From: Termitomyces sp. T153
Taxonomy: Eukaryota; Basidiomycota; Agaricomycetes; Agaricales; Lyophyllaceae
DNA: 64,000 bases
Assembly (NCBI GenBank): GCA_018296165.2
Contig: JACKQL020000079.1
Location: 156,728 to 220,727, forward strand
Direction: 5' to 3'
This document shows positions 12,101 through 21,944 of the stretch, one piece after another (the stretch's first letter is position 1; each line of letters starts with the position of its first letter). The translations under genes were made by a program, and so were the position numbers. Under the pieces are notes generated by a model that did not search any database, had not been told where the DNA came from, and saw nothing but the letters and a program-made list of their open reading frames with translations.

Positions 12101-13830
12101 TGTTTGTTCCCCTCACACCATCATCCCCAACTCCCCTACCTTCTGGTGACAACCATGTTGATGTGTGGGCCAAGTACAAGAGCTGCTGGGTAGAGTTTGA
12201 TCAATGTCAGGACCAATAGAGAATAGAAACTATGTATCATAGTCATAAGTTTTCCTGTGATGACCTTGTTCCCTGATGCAACACTGATTTGAACTTGGTA
12301 GAGCCATCTGCTATAGTAGCAAGCTTGTCTGGGGGTCTCTCCCAGGCTCCAGGATCCTCAACACAGCCAGCCCCAGCACTGCCTATATGTCTGACTAGGC
12401 CAAGTCTAGAGCTGGGAATGGTTCAGGTTGTTCCAGAGGCCCAGCAAGTTCCCCAGGCAGAAGTGATGCCAGAGAGGTTTGCAGAGGCAGTTGAGCAGTG
12501 ACAGGGGCTCCTAATATTAGAATGGTGTCAAGCTGAAGCTCTGGTAAGTCATTGAGCATGTCATTCTGTACTCCAGTTAAAGCCCATCCAGTGCACTCTG
12601 TGCCCAGCATGGGGAGCAGTATAACTTTGAGGCACCAGTACAGGAGTCCCACTGGAACTTGTCTGTCTGCCTCCCATGTCATACTTGGCATGAGAAGTGC
12701 TCTGTCTCATTGAGTTGGTATGCTGTCTGTATTGCAGTGGAACAGGGCTGGAGCTTGGAATGGGTGACAGTGCAGCTGGAGGAGGAGAGGAGGGGCAGGG
12801 TGTTGAGTTGGGGATCCAGGCTAGAGGGTGGGAGGAGCATGGAGCAACCAGTGAGGAAGGTTGGACCTCTGCAAGGTGAGCAGAGAGAGGGGGCTCCAGC
12901 AGTATAAGACAAGAGTAAGTGGAGGGCTTTCCCCTCATTGGAGTCAGGGCCCAGCAAGTGGCTGTAGAGCAAGGAGTCAATGGTGGGTGCCCCAGGGCCA
13001 CATGTGTACTCTTCTGGGACAGGAGCTCTGATGGAGAGGTCCAGAGGGACTTCTGAGCCATCCCCTCAATTTCCAAGACTCTCTTGCACTGGCAGGTGGA
13101 GGCATTGACAGGGATGCTGGCAACTTGCAAGAAGGAGCTTCAGAGAGTGGAGGAGGATTACAATGCAGTTCAAAGGAACAGGGACATAGTGTGGAGGGTT
13201 AGGAATGTGGCACAGCAGGAGCAGGAGGCAGCCATGCAGACAGCTGACAAGTGGGCATTGGAGGTGCAGGGGTTGTGGAAACAGCTGGGGCAGCTGGAGG
13301 TGTGGGCAGAGCAGAGAGCAGGGGTGCAGCAAGGAGCACCTAAAGTGGAGGGGTCCAGGATGGCAGTGGAGGTGTGGAGGCAGTGCAAAGAGTGGCTAGC
13401 CAATGAGGTGGCCTTGGGGCAGAGAGGGGTTATGCATGAGTCCCTCCATTTCTTCCCATTCTGGTCCTACTGATCCAAGTTGGCAGACTGGGTCCAAGAG
13501 CACCAGATTCTTCTAGACAGGATGTTGGCTGCTCATGCATCAATCCAGGATGGACTAACCTAGATGCCCAGAGAGCAAGGGTTCTGGCAGATGGGGCAGT
13601 TGCTGGTGGTGCATCAGCAGAAAAATGCAGTGATCCCCAGGGCATGATGGAAGGTGGCACCTGACATGGAGAAGCCCTTACCTGGACATCTGCAGGTCCT
13701 GGCTATTGTGGGTGCCCAGATGGAGGTGGATTCAATTAAGAGGGTAACAAGGGTGATTCCAGAGGAGGAGGAGGAGTGATGGGGGGGCTCAGACTTCTTT
13801 TTTGTTCTTGTCATCTCATACCTCTTGTGG
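12101..13830 (+). pseudogene. relic of a retroelement-associated coiled-coil ORF
   Basis: On the + strand the frame beginning near 12960 is coding-like: HWQVEALTGMLATCKKEL, then a long helical, Glu/Gln-rich stretch to about 13470. After a stop it continues as LADWVQEHQILLDRMLAAHA, MPREQ and VDSIKRVTRVIPEEEEE, ending near 13790. At least three stops interrupt it. Heptad-like leucines and charged residues predict a coiled coil. From memory, similar ORFs are common near gypsy elements in agaric genomes (inference). It faces opposite to the flanking pol relics. Upstream, 12101-12950 is frame-broken and less clear. The whole stretch lacks CpG. Confidence 0.45.
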
Positions 13831-13849
13831 TCCCTTGTTGTTATATTTT

Positions 13850-16010
13850 GTATTCAATAGCTTGTGTATACTCAGTTATTCCCCTGGAGAGTTTGAATTG
13901 ATCAGGCTGTTGTCCAAGTACACAAACATTGTTTATGTTGTGGAAGAGGTCATCCATGAATACTGGTAGTTGGTGGGGGAGTGGGTCATCCTGCAGAGCA
14001 TCACTAGTACCTGAAGAGGCCTTGGCAGGTGTGGAGGGTGGTCATCCATTCATGTTCCAGAGCAGTCCAGACATCATTGTAGCTAGAGCAGAGGTAGGTG
14101 TCAGCACTGTGGAGGCAGTTGTCAGGTTCCACTGACCATGGGGGCTCAGCTACACTGGGCGAGTCCTTACTAGGCAGATGTGATTCCCTGCACTGACAAC
14201 CAGGCACTCGAAGGTGTTCCAGACATTGGGGACTTGTGAGGATAGTTGGTGGAGGTTGGTCCGAGCAAGTCCGGGGTGGTCCGGAGGAGTAGAGGATGAG
14301 TTGCAGGGATGGGGAACAGGCTTGGTGGGGTTCAGGCATAAGTCCATGTGTGAGTATTGTGGGTGCGGAGGAGGTGGAGGCTATGCAAATGATGGGAGCA
14401 GAACCGGAGTTCTGATGGGGGATCAACAGGGATTGATAGGGTTCGGAGCCGAGTGTGTAGCAAGGTCCGGAGTTGGTGAAAGAGTGTCGGAGGTTTGTAA
14501 TCATAATCGTGGAGTTTGTGAGGGCATTATGGTTGAGAGGACTTGAGCACGATAGATAGAATCAAACAAGATGAGATGGAGTTGAACAAAATGAGACAAA
14601 GACGAGATGAGAATGAGAGTAGATTCAGGCGGAGACATGGAACAATAACAAAAAGATAACGGAATAGAGGCGAGATAAGACCGGGAGACAGAGAATAGGG
14701 AAAATGAGACACGAGACACGAAACATGAGAAGAAACAATCAGAAACACATCAGGAAAGGCCAGTAAGTAGGTAGTTAATCTCAAGACTAGAGTACAAGGA
14801 GTTACTCTATGTCTTATATACTGACTACTGAAGAGCTCTGGGGATGTCGGCTGTGGTGGCGGGGCTTGGCAGAGCTTGACAGAGTTGACGGGTGTCGGTT
14901 ACAACCAGAGGGTGGGCCACATTGATATGTTGATGGGATCAATTGTGATGCAGTCCGTTCTGAGGTTGTCGTGATACCCCAGGGTAAGTCAGGGGAGCCA
15001 GGGTGTCGAGTTGATGACATGTAATGGGGTCAGGCACAGCGGGAGAGTGGTCCCAGAAGCTCAGGAAGTCCAGGGGAAGCGCTGGCAGCTGTGGGGAAGA
15101 CGTCGGAGTTGGCCAGGGAGCCATTGGAGTTAGCCAAGAATGCATTGGAGTTAGCCAAGAATGCGTCAGAGTTAGCCAGAGTAGGCACGGAGTGCTGGGG
15201 AAGTTTGACAAAGCATCAGGGGGGGGTTCTGGGGGGATGGGGGTTTGTCGGGTGATGTACAGGGCTTCAGGGAACGGGTTGTGACAGCAGTTAACAAGAT
15301 TTCCAATCAGGGGAAGTGGATACTGGTTCTGTTGAGGACTTTGTTGAATCTCTGGTAGTCAGCATGGAGTCAGAGAGACCATTTAATTCTCTTGGCAGCA
15401 GAGTTGTAACTCCAGCGGGGGAGATTGGAGTGCATTATGCCTTGCTGAGCATGTCATGAGGTAGTGTTTTGAGGGTCCAGAATTCAACTTCCAACAGGTT
15501 GTAGATCTTGCCAAAGGAAGGGGGCATGGTTTTCTTCAAGTTTAGCTCTACAATGAGTGTGGAGGGGTGCTTTACTCTCTTTTTAAAGAATGCATCAGTG
15601 AATTCATGGTACTCCAGAAAAACTACTTCATATGGTGTTTGTTCCTCTGATGTTTCAATGGGGTAGTCTCTGCACATAGGCATTCCTTTGGCAAGGTTGG
15701 AGTGATTTGTAGTTGATAGGCAGGGATTCTGTCTTGCAGAGTGCATGTGGCAGGGATGGCACTGATAGTTTTGGCATTGGAAGATTTCAGCTTGGTGGGG
15801 TTGGGCATCAGAGTCAAGGTGGTGGGGTCCAGAGTTGTGGCACCAGGGTCTGGAGTTGTGGGGTGGGGTCTGGAACTACCTAAAGTCATTGTTTCTAAAT
15901 CAATTTGGCAGGAGGTTGGCAGAGAAGCCTTCAAGGTGTGTTTTAAGAAAACCAGGGCAGAGATGCATTTTCAGTTGTCAAGGCTTCCAGATCAAGATGA
16001 TTGAGTGTTG
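13850..16010 (-). pseudogene. Ty3/gypsy pol relic (RT, linker), split by a solo LTR
   Basis: Minus-strand sequence left of 14119 gives RT scraps (YLD near 13900, the FQYF-like region, the segment equivalent to 18110-18180). It resumes right of 15287 with the RT N-terminus and the protease-RT linker (EYHEFTDAFFKK, FGKIYNLLEVEF at about 15500-15610). Aligning with the second copy at 17271-18743 shows that the LTR at 14120-15286 lies exactly inside the RT codons for the 'active-centre upstream' segment. Many stops and frameshifts; almost no CpG. Confidence 0.75.
14115..15291. mobile_element. solo LTR, copy 1 (LTR 14120-15286, target duplication GCAGT)
   Basis: The 1,167-bp LTR runs from TGTCAGGTTCC to GGGTTGTGACA, with TGTCA/TGACA inverted ends. 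It is flanked by the perfect 5-bp duplication GCAGT (14115-14119 and 15287-15291), as expected for a Ty3/gypsy integration followed by LTR-LTR recombination. It carries three 21-nt units with core GAGTTAGCC (15126-15180). Unlike the host sequence it is rich in CpG, so it inserted later. Its relative is at 33867-35125. Confidence 0.9.
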
Positions 16011-16860
16011 AGGTTGTTTTGGTGAGGTCTGGAGTGGGATGGAGGGAGTCTTTGCTTCCTTTGGAGAATATGTTAGCAAATTCATGATACTCTGGAGGAA
16101 CTACTTCAAATAGAATTTCTTTCTTCTGTCCTTTGTTCCGGTGGGGTAGTTCCAGTGCTTGGGTGTTCTTCTAGTAAGGACAGCATAATTTGTAGTCAAC
16201 AGGCAGGAGTTTCATCTTGTAAAATGCATGCAGAGGGAGCAGCACCAATAGTTCAAATGCCAAGAGTTTCAGATTGATGGGGGCAGGTGTTGGAGTAGTG
16301 GCAGTGGGGTCCAGAGTTGGGCAGGATGTCTGGAGTCATCTGGCATTGTTGGTTAGAGTACTGTGGTCCTTATATCAATTTCTGAGGGGTGTTGGGAAGA
16401 GCCTTTGGAGTGTGTTCAAGGGTAGCTCAGGCAGAGGTGCATTTTCAATGTGCAGAGTTTCTGGATTGATATAGTTAGGCACTGAAGTTGTGTTGTTGGA
16501 GCCTGGAGTGGTGGTGGTGGAGTCTGGAATTTTGGCAAGCAGGTCTGGAGTAACCTAGAGTGGTCAGTCAGGGCTCTATATCAATTCTGAGAGTGTTGAG
16601 GGAAACTCTCAGAGTGTGTGCAAGGAGGATCAGGGTGGAAGTGCATTTTTCCTCCTTTATTGGTTGCCATCAAGGGTTGGTCAGGTTTTGGTTGCTCTGG
16701 AGCTGTTGGAGTTGGGTTGGGGACATCAAAATTTGAGGGAATTTGGAGGCAGGGGGAAAGGGTGGTCACTGATTTGTTTCGGGAGCTTGGGATTTGCATG
16801 GTGGGGTTTTCTTCCAGTCAATGTTAGGCAGGGTTGACATCCTGACATCCTGTAACCAGG
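15880..16860 (-). repeat. repeated gypsy protease-linker segments
   Basis: The segment encoding the end of the protease and the linker before RT occurs about three times along 15435-16860, and again at 18480-18743. Recurrent marks on the minus strand are (V/P)EYHEF, LPVDYK/LPINYK-like and NTLQRLF-like peptides. On the + strand the phrase AATTCATGATACTC(C/T) recurs. This looks like tandem duplication by unequal exchange inside a dead element. Confidence 0.55.
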
Positions 16861-17270
16861 GTGATCCTAGTTGACTCCAGAAGTCAGGTGGTGATGTGCC
16901 AGCCTTGGAATTTTAAATCATTGTTGAAGGGGAGAGTGCTGTTGGGGCAGGGGGTGATTCCAGTGAAGGCAGGGCTTTTTTGTCAAAGGGTTGAGGTCCT
17001 AGTGACTTGTCAAGGGTGTTGTGTAGAGGTTGAATTGTTTGCTGGCAAAGTGTTGGAGGCTTTGCTATCAATGCAGGTGGGGGGGAACCATCAGAGAGTT
17101 GTTGAGTTGGATATTGGTGATGTGCAGACTTTGAATGGAGCTGTGGAGGGTCCAGGTAATGTTAGTAGTGTCTTCTGGTTCCTTGGGATGAGGTGAGACA
17201 TTAGGAGGACTGGTTGGAGTTGTGCAGGCTGTCCCAGGTCAGGGCAGAGAGGGAGGTTGGGCTAGTCAGC
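16861..17270 (-). pseudogene. gypsy aspartic protease relic
   Basis: The minus strand reads CIDSKASNTL, which matches the retroviral-type protease LxDSGA(S/T)N motif with Gly changed to Lys. Frame-shifted protease-like sequence (ITLVTGCQDVNPA) follows. It lies between two RT relics, showing that two pol units stand in tandem. Broken by stops. Confidence 0.4.
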
Positions 17271-18743
17271 TCAGGATTTGGTGGCATGGAAGCCAGGAAT
17301 GAGAGGGCAGGGTGTTGTAATTGCCCTCCACTGCTGGAAGGCTTCAACAATGGCAAGGAGTTCTTTATTGTAGATGTTGTAGTTGAGCTCCACAGGGATC
17401 ATTGAGCAAGTGTAGAAGGCAATGGGGTGGAGGTCCTTGCTGCCAGGGTCCATTTGGGAGAGGATGCTGGCAATGGTGTAATTGGAGGCATCACATTCAA
17501 GTACTATTGGCAGGGAGGGGTTAAAATGGCAGAGAATTGGAGTAGAAGTGAAGGCTTTTTTGAGGAGGGTGAAGACACTTTGGCACTTGCTGTCTGAGTC
17601 CCAAGGGGTGTCCTTCTGAGTGAGTGGGTTGAGGGGTTTGGTGATTCTGGAGTAGTTGTTGATGAACCAGCAATGGAAGTTAGCAAATCCCAGGAAAGAC
17701 TGTACCTCCTTGATGTTCTGGAGTGGGGGCCAGTTGAAGATGGCTTCAACCTTGGCTGGGTCCATGTGTATGCCATCTAGGGTGACAATAACTCTGAGGT
17801 ATTTGACCTCCATAGTGTGGAAGGAACATTTTCTGGGCTTGACATGGAGGTGGTACTCCCAGAGTTGTTCTAGAACATGGTGAACATGCTCCAGATGTTC
17901 CTCCAGCAAGTTTGAGTAAATCACAATGTCATCCAGGTACACAATAACAAAAATGTTGTTCATGTTGTAGAAAATGTTGTTTATGAAGTAGAAGATGTTG
18001 TTTATGAAGTACTGGAAAGTGGCAGGGGAATTGGTCATTCTGAAAGGCATTACCAGGTACTCAAATAGGCTGTAGTGGGTGCAGAAGGCAGTCTTCCATT
18101 CATGGATTGGAGTAATCCAGACATTGTTGTAGCCAGAGTGGAGGTCTATTTTTGTGTAGATCTTGGCACTGTGGAGGTGGTCAACAAGATCTCCAATTAA
18201 GGGGAGAGGATACCACTTTTTTGTGACTTTGTTGAGTCCCCAATAGTCAACACAGAGTCAGAGAGACCCATTCTTCTTAGAAAACAGAAACAGAGCGCTG
18301 GCAGCAGAGATTGAGGGGTGTATGAAGCCTTTGCTGAGCATGTTGTTGAGGTAGTCTTTGAGGGCCTGGAGTTTGACTTTGGACATGTTGTAGATCTTGC
18401 CAAATGGGGGAGAGGTGTCTTCTTTGAGATCAATTTTGTGGTGGTAGGAGTGGTCTGGGGGAAGTTCTTTTGCACTTCCTTTGGAGAATACATCAGTGAA
18501 TTCATGATACTCCAGGGAAACTACTTCATATAGGATTTGTTCCTCTATCTTTTGTTCTGGTGGGGTAGTTCCTGCATGCAGGTGTTCCTCTGGTAAGGAT
18601 GGTGTGATTTGAAATTGATAGGTGGGAGTTCTGTCTTGCAAAATGCATGCAAAGGGGATGGCACCAATAATTTTGATGTCGAGGGCTTCTAAATCAATGG
18701 GGGCAGATGTTGGAGTGGTGGCTGTGGAATAACAAGAGGACAA
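17271..18743 (-). pseudogene. Ty3/gypsy pol relic: linker, RT and RNase H start
   Basis: Minus-strand frames 18743-18258 and 18050-17271 cover the linker (EYHEFTDVFSKGSAKELPP), RT start (FGKIYNMSKVKLQALK), fingers/palm (MPFRMTNSPATFQYFINN), catalytic YLDD (VYLDDIVIYSN), thumb (KEVQSFLGFANFHCWFINN) and RNase H beginning (VLECDASNYTIASILSQ). Repeated INNIFY units show a small in-frame duplication in the palm. The segment around 18051-18196 changes frame. Almost no CpG; not functional. Confidence 0.85.
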
Positions 18744-20107
18744 TCCACTCGAATATCAACCTCCGATAACCAAGGATACATCCATATTGCCACACATTTC
18801 CCAGATTGATGGCAGAAAAAATTCCATTGTTGTATTATTATGAGGCATCATTTGGCGACCTATCGATGGGGTTTTGCAAGGTTGATACAACGACTCTTTC
18901 CGAACGGCCGATTTCAGCTGTGGTCCGACCCATTATAAGTTCTGATTCTGAATTAATATTAATATCGAACTGGTATCGGCCGAAGGCACAGCATGTTCAA
19001 GATCAAGGTTGCATAAGGTAAGTATTGTTTTTTTTCAGTGGGATCACTATAAGTCGTACTAGTAGACAATTCACAAAGTACTAGTGCTCAGATCACGTTT
19101 CCGGGTTAAGTCTGGAGCCACTTCGAAATACGCACGCGGGATGGGACTCGACTGTCTTCGTCAGCTTCTAGCTTATACCCATTAAAACCTCGGTCTCGTT
19201 TCTCGAGATCACTACCATTCGGGAGGAGAAATTTTCACGTATCTCTGACTGTATTTATTCCTATTGCTTTCTTTCCAAGGGGTACTGTATTTATTCCTAT
19301 TGCTTTCCTTCCAAGGGCTGCTCATCGGTTACCAGACAATCTAGTTTTATTTTTTAGTCATTGCTGCCTTGACTTTAGTATTGCATGCTACTGCTCCGTT
19401 GGGATATCTTCCGAAGTTATCCCCTTAATTAGGCCTGCTTTTATGAATTGCTTTTGGAAGTGAAGTCTAATGAGGTATGAATTATTTGACTTCAAAAATC
19501 TTCCAACGCCACAAGCTTGTCCCATCCCGAAGGAGCTTGAGGACGCTATTTCTGATGGGGCGCATTGTCCAGATTACATATTGATCAATTGATTCCACAT
19601 TGGCCAATGCAAAAAAGTGTATATCAATATTTCTGATAAATCAGTCTTGTTAATTAGTTATCGTGACAATCCAATGAAAATTTTCCCAGTCATGGTCGTA
19701 AGTCCAGCTCGGAAATAATGAAGACGAAGGGAATGTCATTCCACTTATTTCGCAGCCGTTACAAGAGTTGTCGCGTTACCAAGAGATGTTGAGGTCGCAA
19801 GAATCATCATGAATGGGCCAGAATTTGAAGGTGACACCCAGTAATGTGAGTTAATAGCACAAAACCAAAGAAAATCGATGGATAACAAGGGGCTACATAA
19901 GCTAGTGCTGTAGCAAGAAATGAAAGATAATTCAAACAGGAGGCAACGAGAAATAGAACAAACAGGGGTAAAAATGAATGCAAAATCTGGATCTCATAGA
20001 AAATCACTCGAAAACGAACATATAAGTCCATTGGGGAAGCTCTATTTATCATGCATCAGTATGTGTAATTCAGTTGCAATAATCTACTGACCTCGAACAT
20101 GCACAGT

Positions 20108-20451
20108 TCAAACAGCTCCAAAATCATCAACTTCGGGCAGCAGTTCGTCAACCGTTTGCCCAACGTCCGAGAGGATATCTGGGACATCGGAACCTAATAA
20201 TCCGTCTCTAGAAGCAGTGACGCACGTAAGTACCACAGTAGTCAACGAAATTGAACATTTCCCCTTACACCAATCCAGTGTTCTCTACAAGATTTAACCG
20301 TTCAAGTTAGAGCAAAAAAGATTGGGCAAGCTAGTGAACACTTACGACGTGCAATCAGTCCTACTCCTTCTGTCGATACAACGGGTGTAGCGAGGGCAAG
20401 AGTCGCGAGAGTGGTCGCGACAAGCAAGAAAATGGTACGGAAGGAAGGCAT
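20108..20451 (-). CDS. small secreted protein SSP-2 (~73 aa)
   Basis: Paralogue of SSP-1 in duplication copy 2. Exon 1 (20451 to about 20346) encodes the same signal peptide and TEGVGLIAR. The acceptor used for exon 2 in SSP-1 is destroyed here (TTAG to TTAA), and the next AG, 9 nt on, keeps the frame. Exon 3 encodes DGLLGSDVPDILSDVGQ and the acidic VDELLPEVDDFGAV. It stops at TGA (20110-20108) where SSP-1 has an Arg codon CGA, so the C-terminus is 9 residues shorter. The frame is otherwise open, so it is probably functional. Function unknown; extracellular by its signal peptide. Confidence 0.7.
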
Positions 20452-20534
20452 TGTGATCACTGACTTAGATACTAGGATATCAATCAGAAAATCGAGCTCT
20501 GTCGTTGATGAGGAGTAGGGGTCGATAGGTCAAC

Positions 20535-20542
20535 CTTTATAG
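20535..20542 (-). promoter_or_regulatory. TATA box of SSP-2
   Basis: Minus-strand CTATAAAG 84 bp upstream of the SSP-2 ATG, matching the site before SSP-1. Confidence 0.6.
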
Positions 20543-20730
20543 TGAACCTGTGAGATAGTATACATAGGGATCAAATCGCTCGCTATCTAGAGTTGCAGTT
20601 GGCAAGATGAATGTTGCCATATAGAAGCTATTTCGACATATCAATGAATTATCAGCCCAAGGTTCCAACGCCCATCTGGTAAGGGCCTACGAGAAATATT
20701 GATCTAGTCACCATAGTTCGCTTCAGCTTT

Positions 20731-21944
20731 CGGTTGAGACAATACATCCATTGCTTAGGAGCTGCTACAGTTTCGATAAAGGATTTGCCTATACCTGATG
20801 TCTTGATAGGGAAGAAGACTTACACCCAGACTGTATCATATATGCGCGTAAAGAAAAGTATTCCTCCGGTCCTGAAAAGGATTCAGCTCCTGTGGGATTC
20901 AGCAAAATAAGAACTTCGGAAGAGAATAGGACGAATAAAATTTGAGCGTTGCTGAGCCGAGTTCAACAGTGATTAATTCGGCTGAAGGTCAGAAAGATGT
21001 TTCTGATGCTTTTTAGGCTGCATGGTCGCTTCAAAACCAGCAGTCTAGCACCCTATGCACCAAGTTCAGATGAGAAGTGAGACTATTTATCCAAAATAAG
21101 TCTCCTTGTATTCTCCAATTGCTGGCACTGGCAGCGGCAATGCAATGTTCGGATAGGTTGGCGGCTGGACTGCTGGCTAGCAGGCTTGAATGTTCCGAAG
21201 GTAGACCTTTTGCTGCTTTTCTGAGGCTTGGAACGGACCTTCTTACACTCATTAAGTTCTTTTGGCGCTCGAAATCGAAATCATCTTGACAAACACCTGT
21301 CGAGGTCTTTGTACAAGTTGAAGCCAGTCAGTGTTTCAGACTGCTGTACATGAACACTCGGGCCTATTGCCTAAGGCCTTGGGCTGAAGATCTGATGCTT
21401 GAGCTTGAACGTTGGAATTCTTGTGAAGTTCGAACTTGAGCTCGAAACCTTTCCTCAGCGTGGTCAAGAATTATTTACGTAAGCCATGCAATGGGTAACC
21501 CGTGCACGTCGGGATTGGATAAGTTGCGACGATTGTCACTGAGACACCTCACAATACGATATCGCCATTTTCAGGGTGAGGTCACTCAATGGCGAAAGGG
21601 TTTTGGAAAGTTTCCTGTCCTATCTAATCTCCTAAATCCAAGGAAATCACATTCTTTGCTGTTTCGAACGTAGCCGATGGCGTAATCAACAACCACTGAG
21701 GCCCACAGACTCGGAGACCCCACAGAAACTGACAGCTGTTCAACATACATACAGATGACCGAGTTTTGAAGCTTTGAAGCTTCGAAGTTTGAAGCCCGTC
21801 AGGATCAGAAGTAACTTGAATCTTTCCCTACATAATTCTGCCGCCCCTTCTGATTTTTTTTGACGTTTGACAGGTTTATAAGTTGTTCACAATAACGAGC
21901 TTCCTTACCTCACTCCTTGAAGTTTGAGGCCTTGCTTATGCATT
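20731..21944. other. intergenic; GMC-1 upstream region
   Basis: No gene recognised. Short phrases around 20735-20790 resemble 26000-26060 beside SSP-3, so the ancestral duplicated promoter region extends this far. Near 21770-21800 is a run of GAAGCTTTGAAGCTTCGAAG-like repeats. TTTATAAG at 21875-21882 is a possible TATA element about 65 bp before the GMC-1 ATG. Confidence 0.45.

Larger units (their letters stand above)
18791..20730. repeat. segmental duplication, copy 2
   Basis: Direct partner of 7462-9345, starting at the same CACACATTTCCCAGATTGAT and ending at the same GATCTAGTCA region. It differs by many substitutions and small indels, including a 36-nt tandem duplication at 19248-19319 (unit begins ACTGTATTTATTCC) that copy 1 lacks. 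CpGs are retained, so the border with the CpG-poor block at about 18735-18790 is sharp. No gene other than SSP-2 was recognised inside. Confidence 0.85.

Noticed and set aside
12561..13130. 189-codon minus-strand ORF in the CpG desert
   Set aside because: Its open length follows from CpG loss and base skew; composition is Ser/Pro/Cys-rich without motifs, while the opposite strand carries the recognisable coiled-coil frame.
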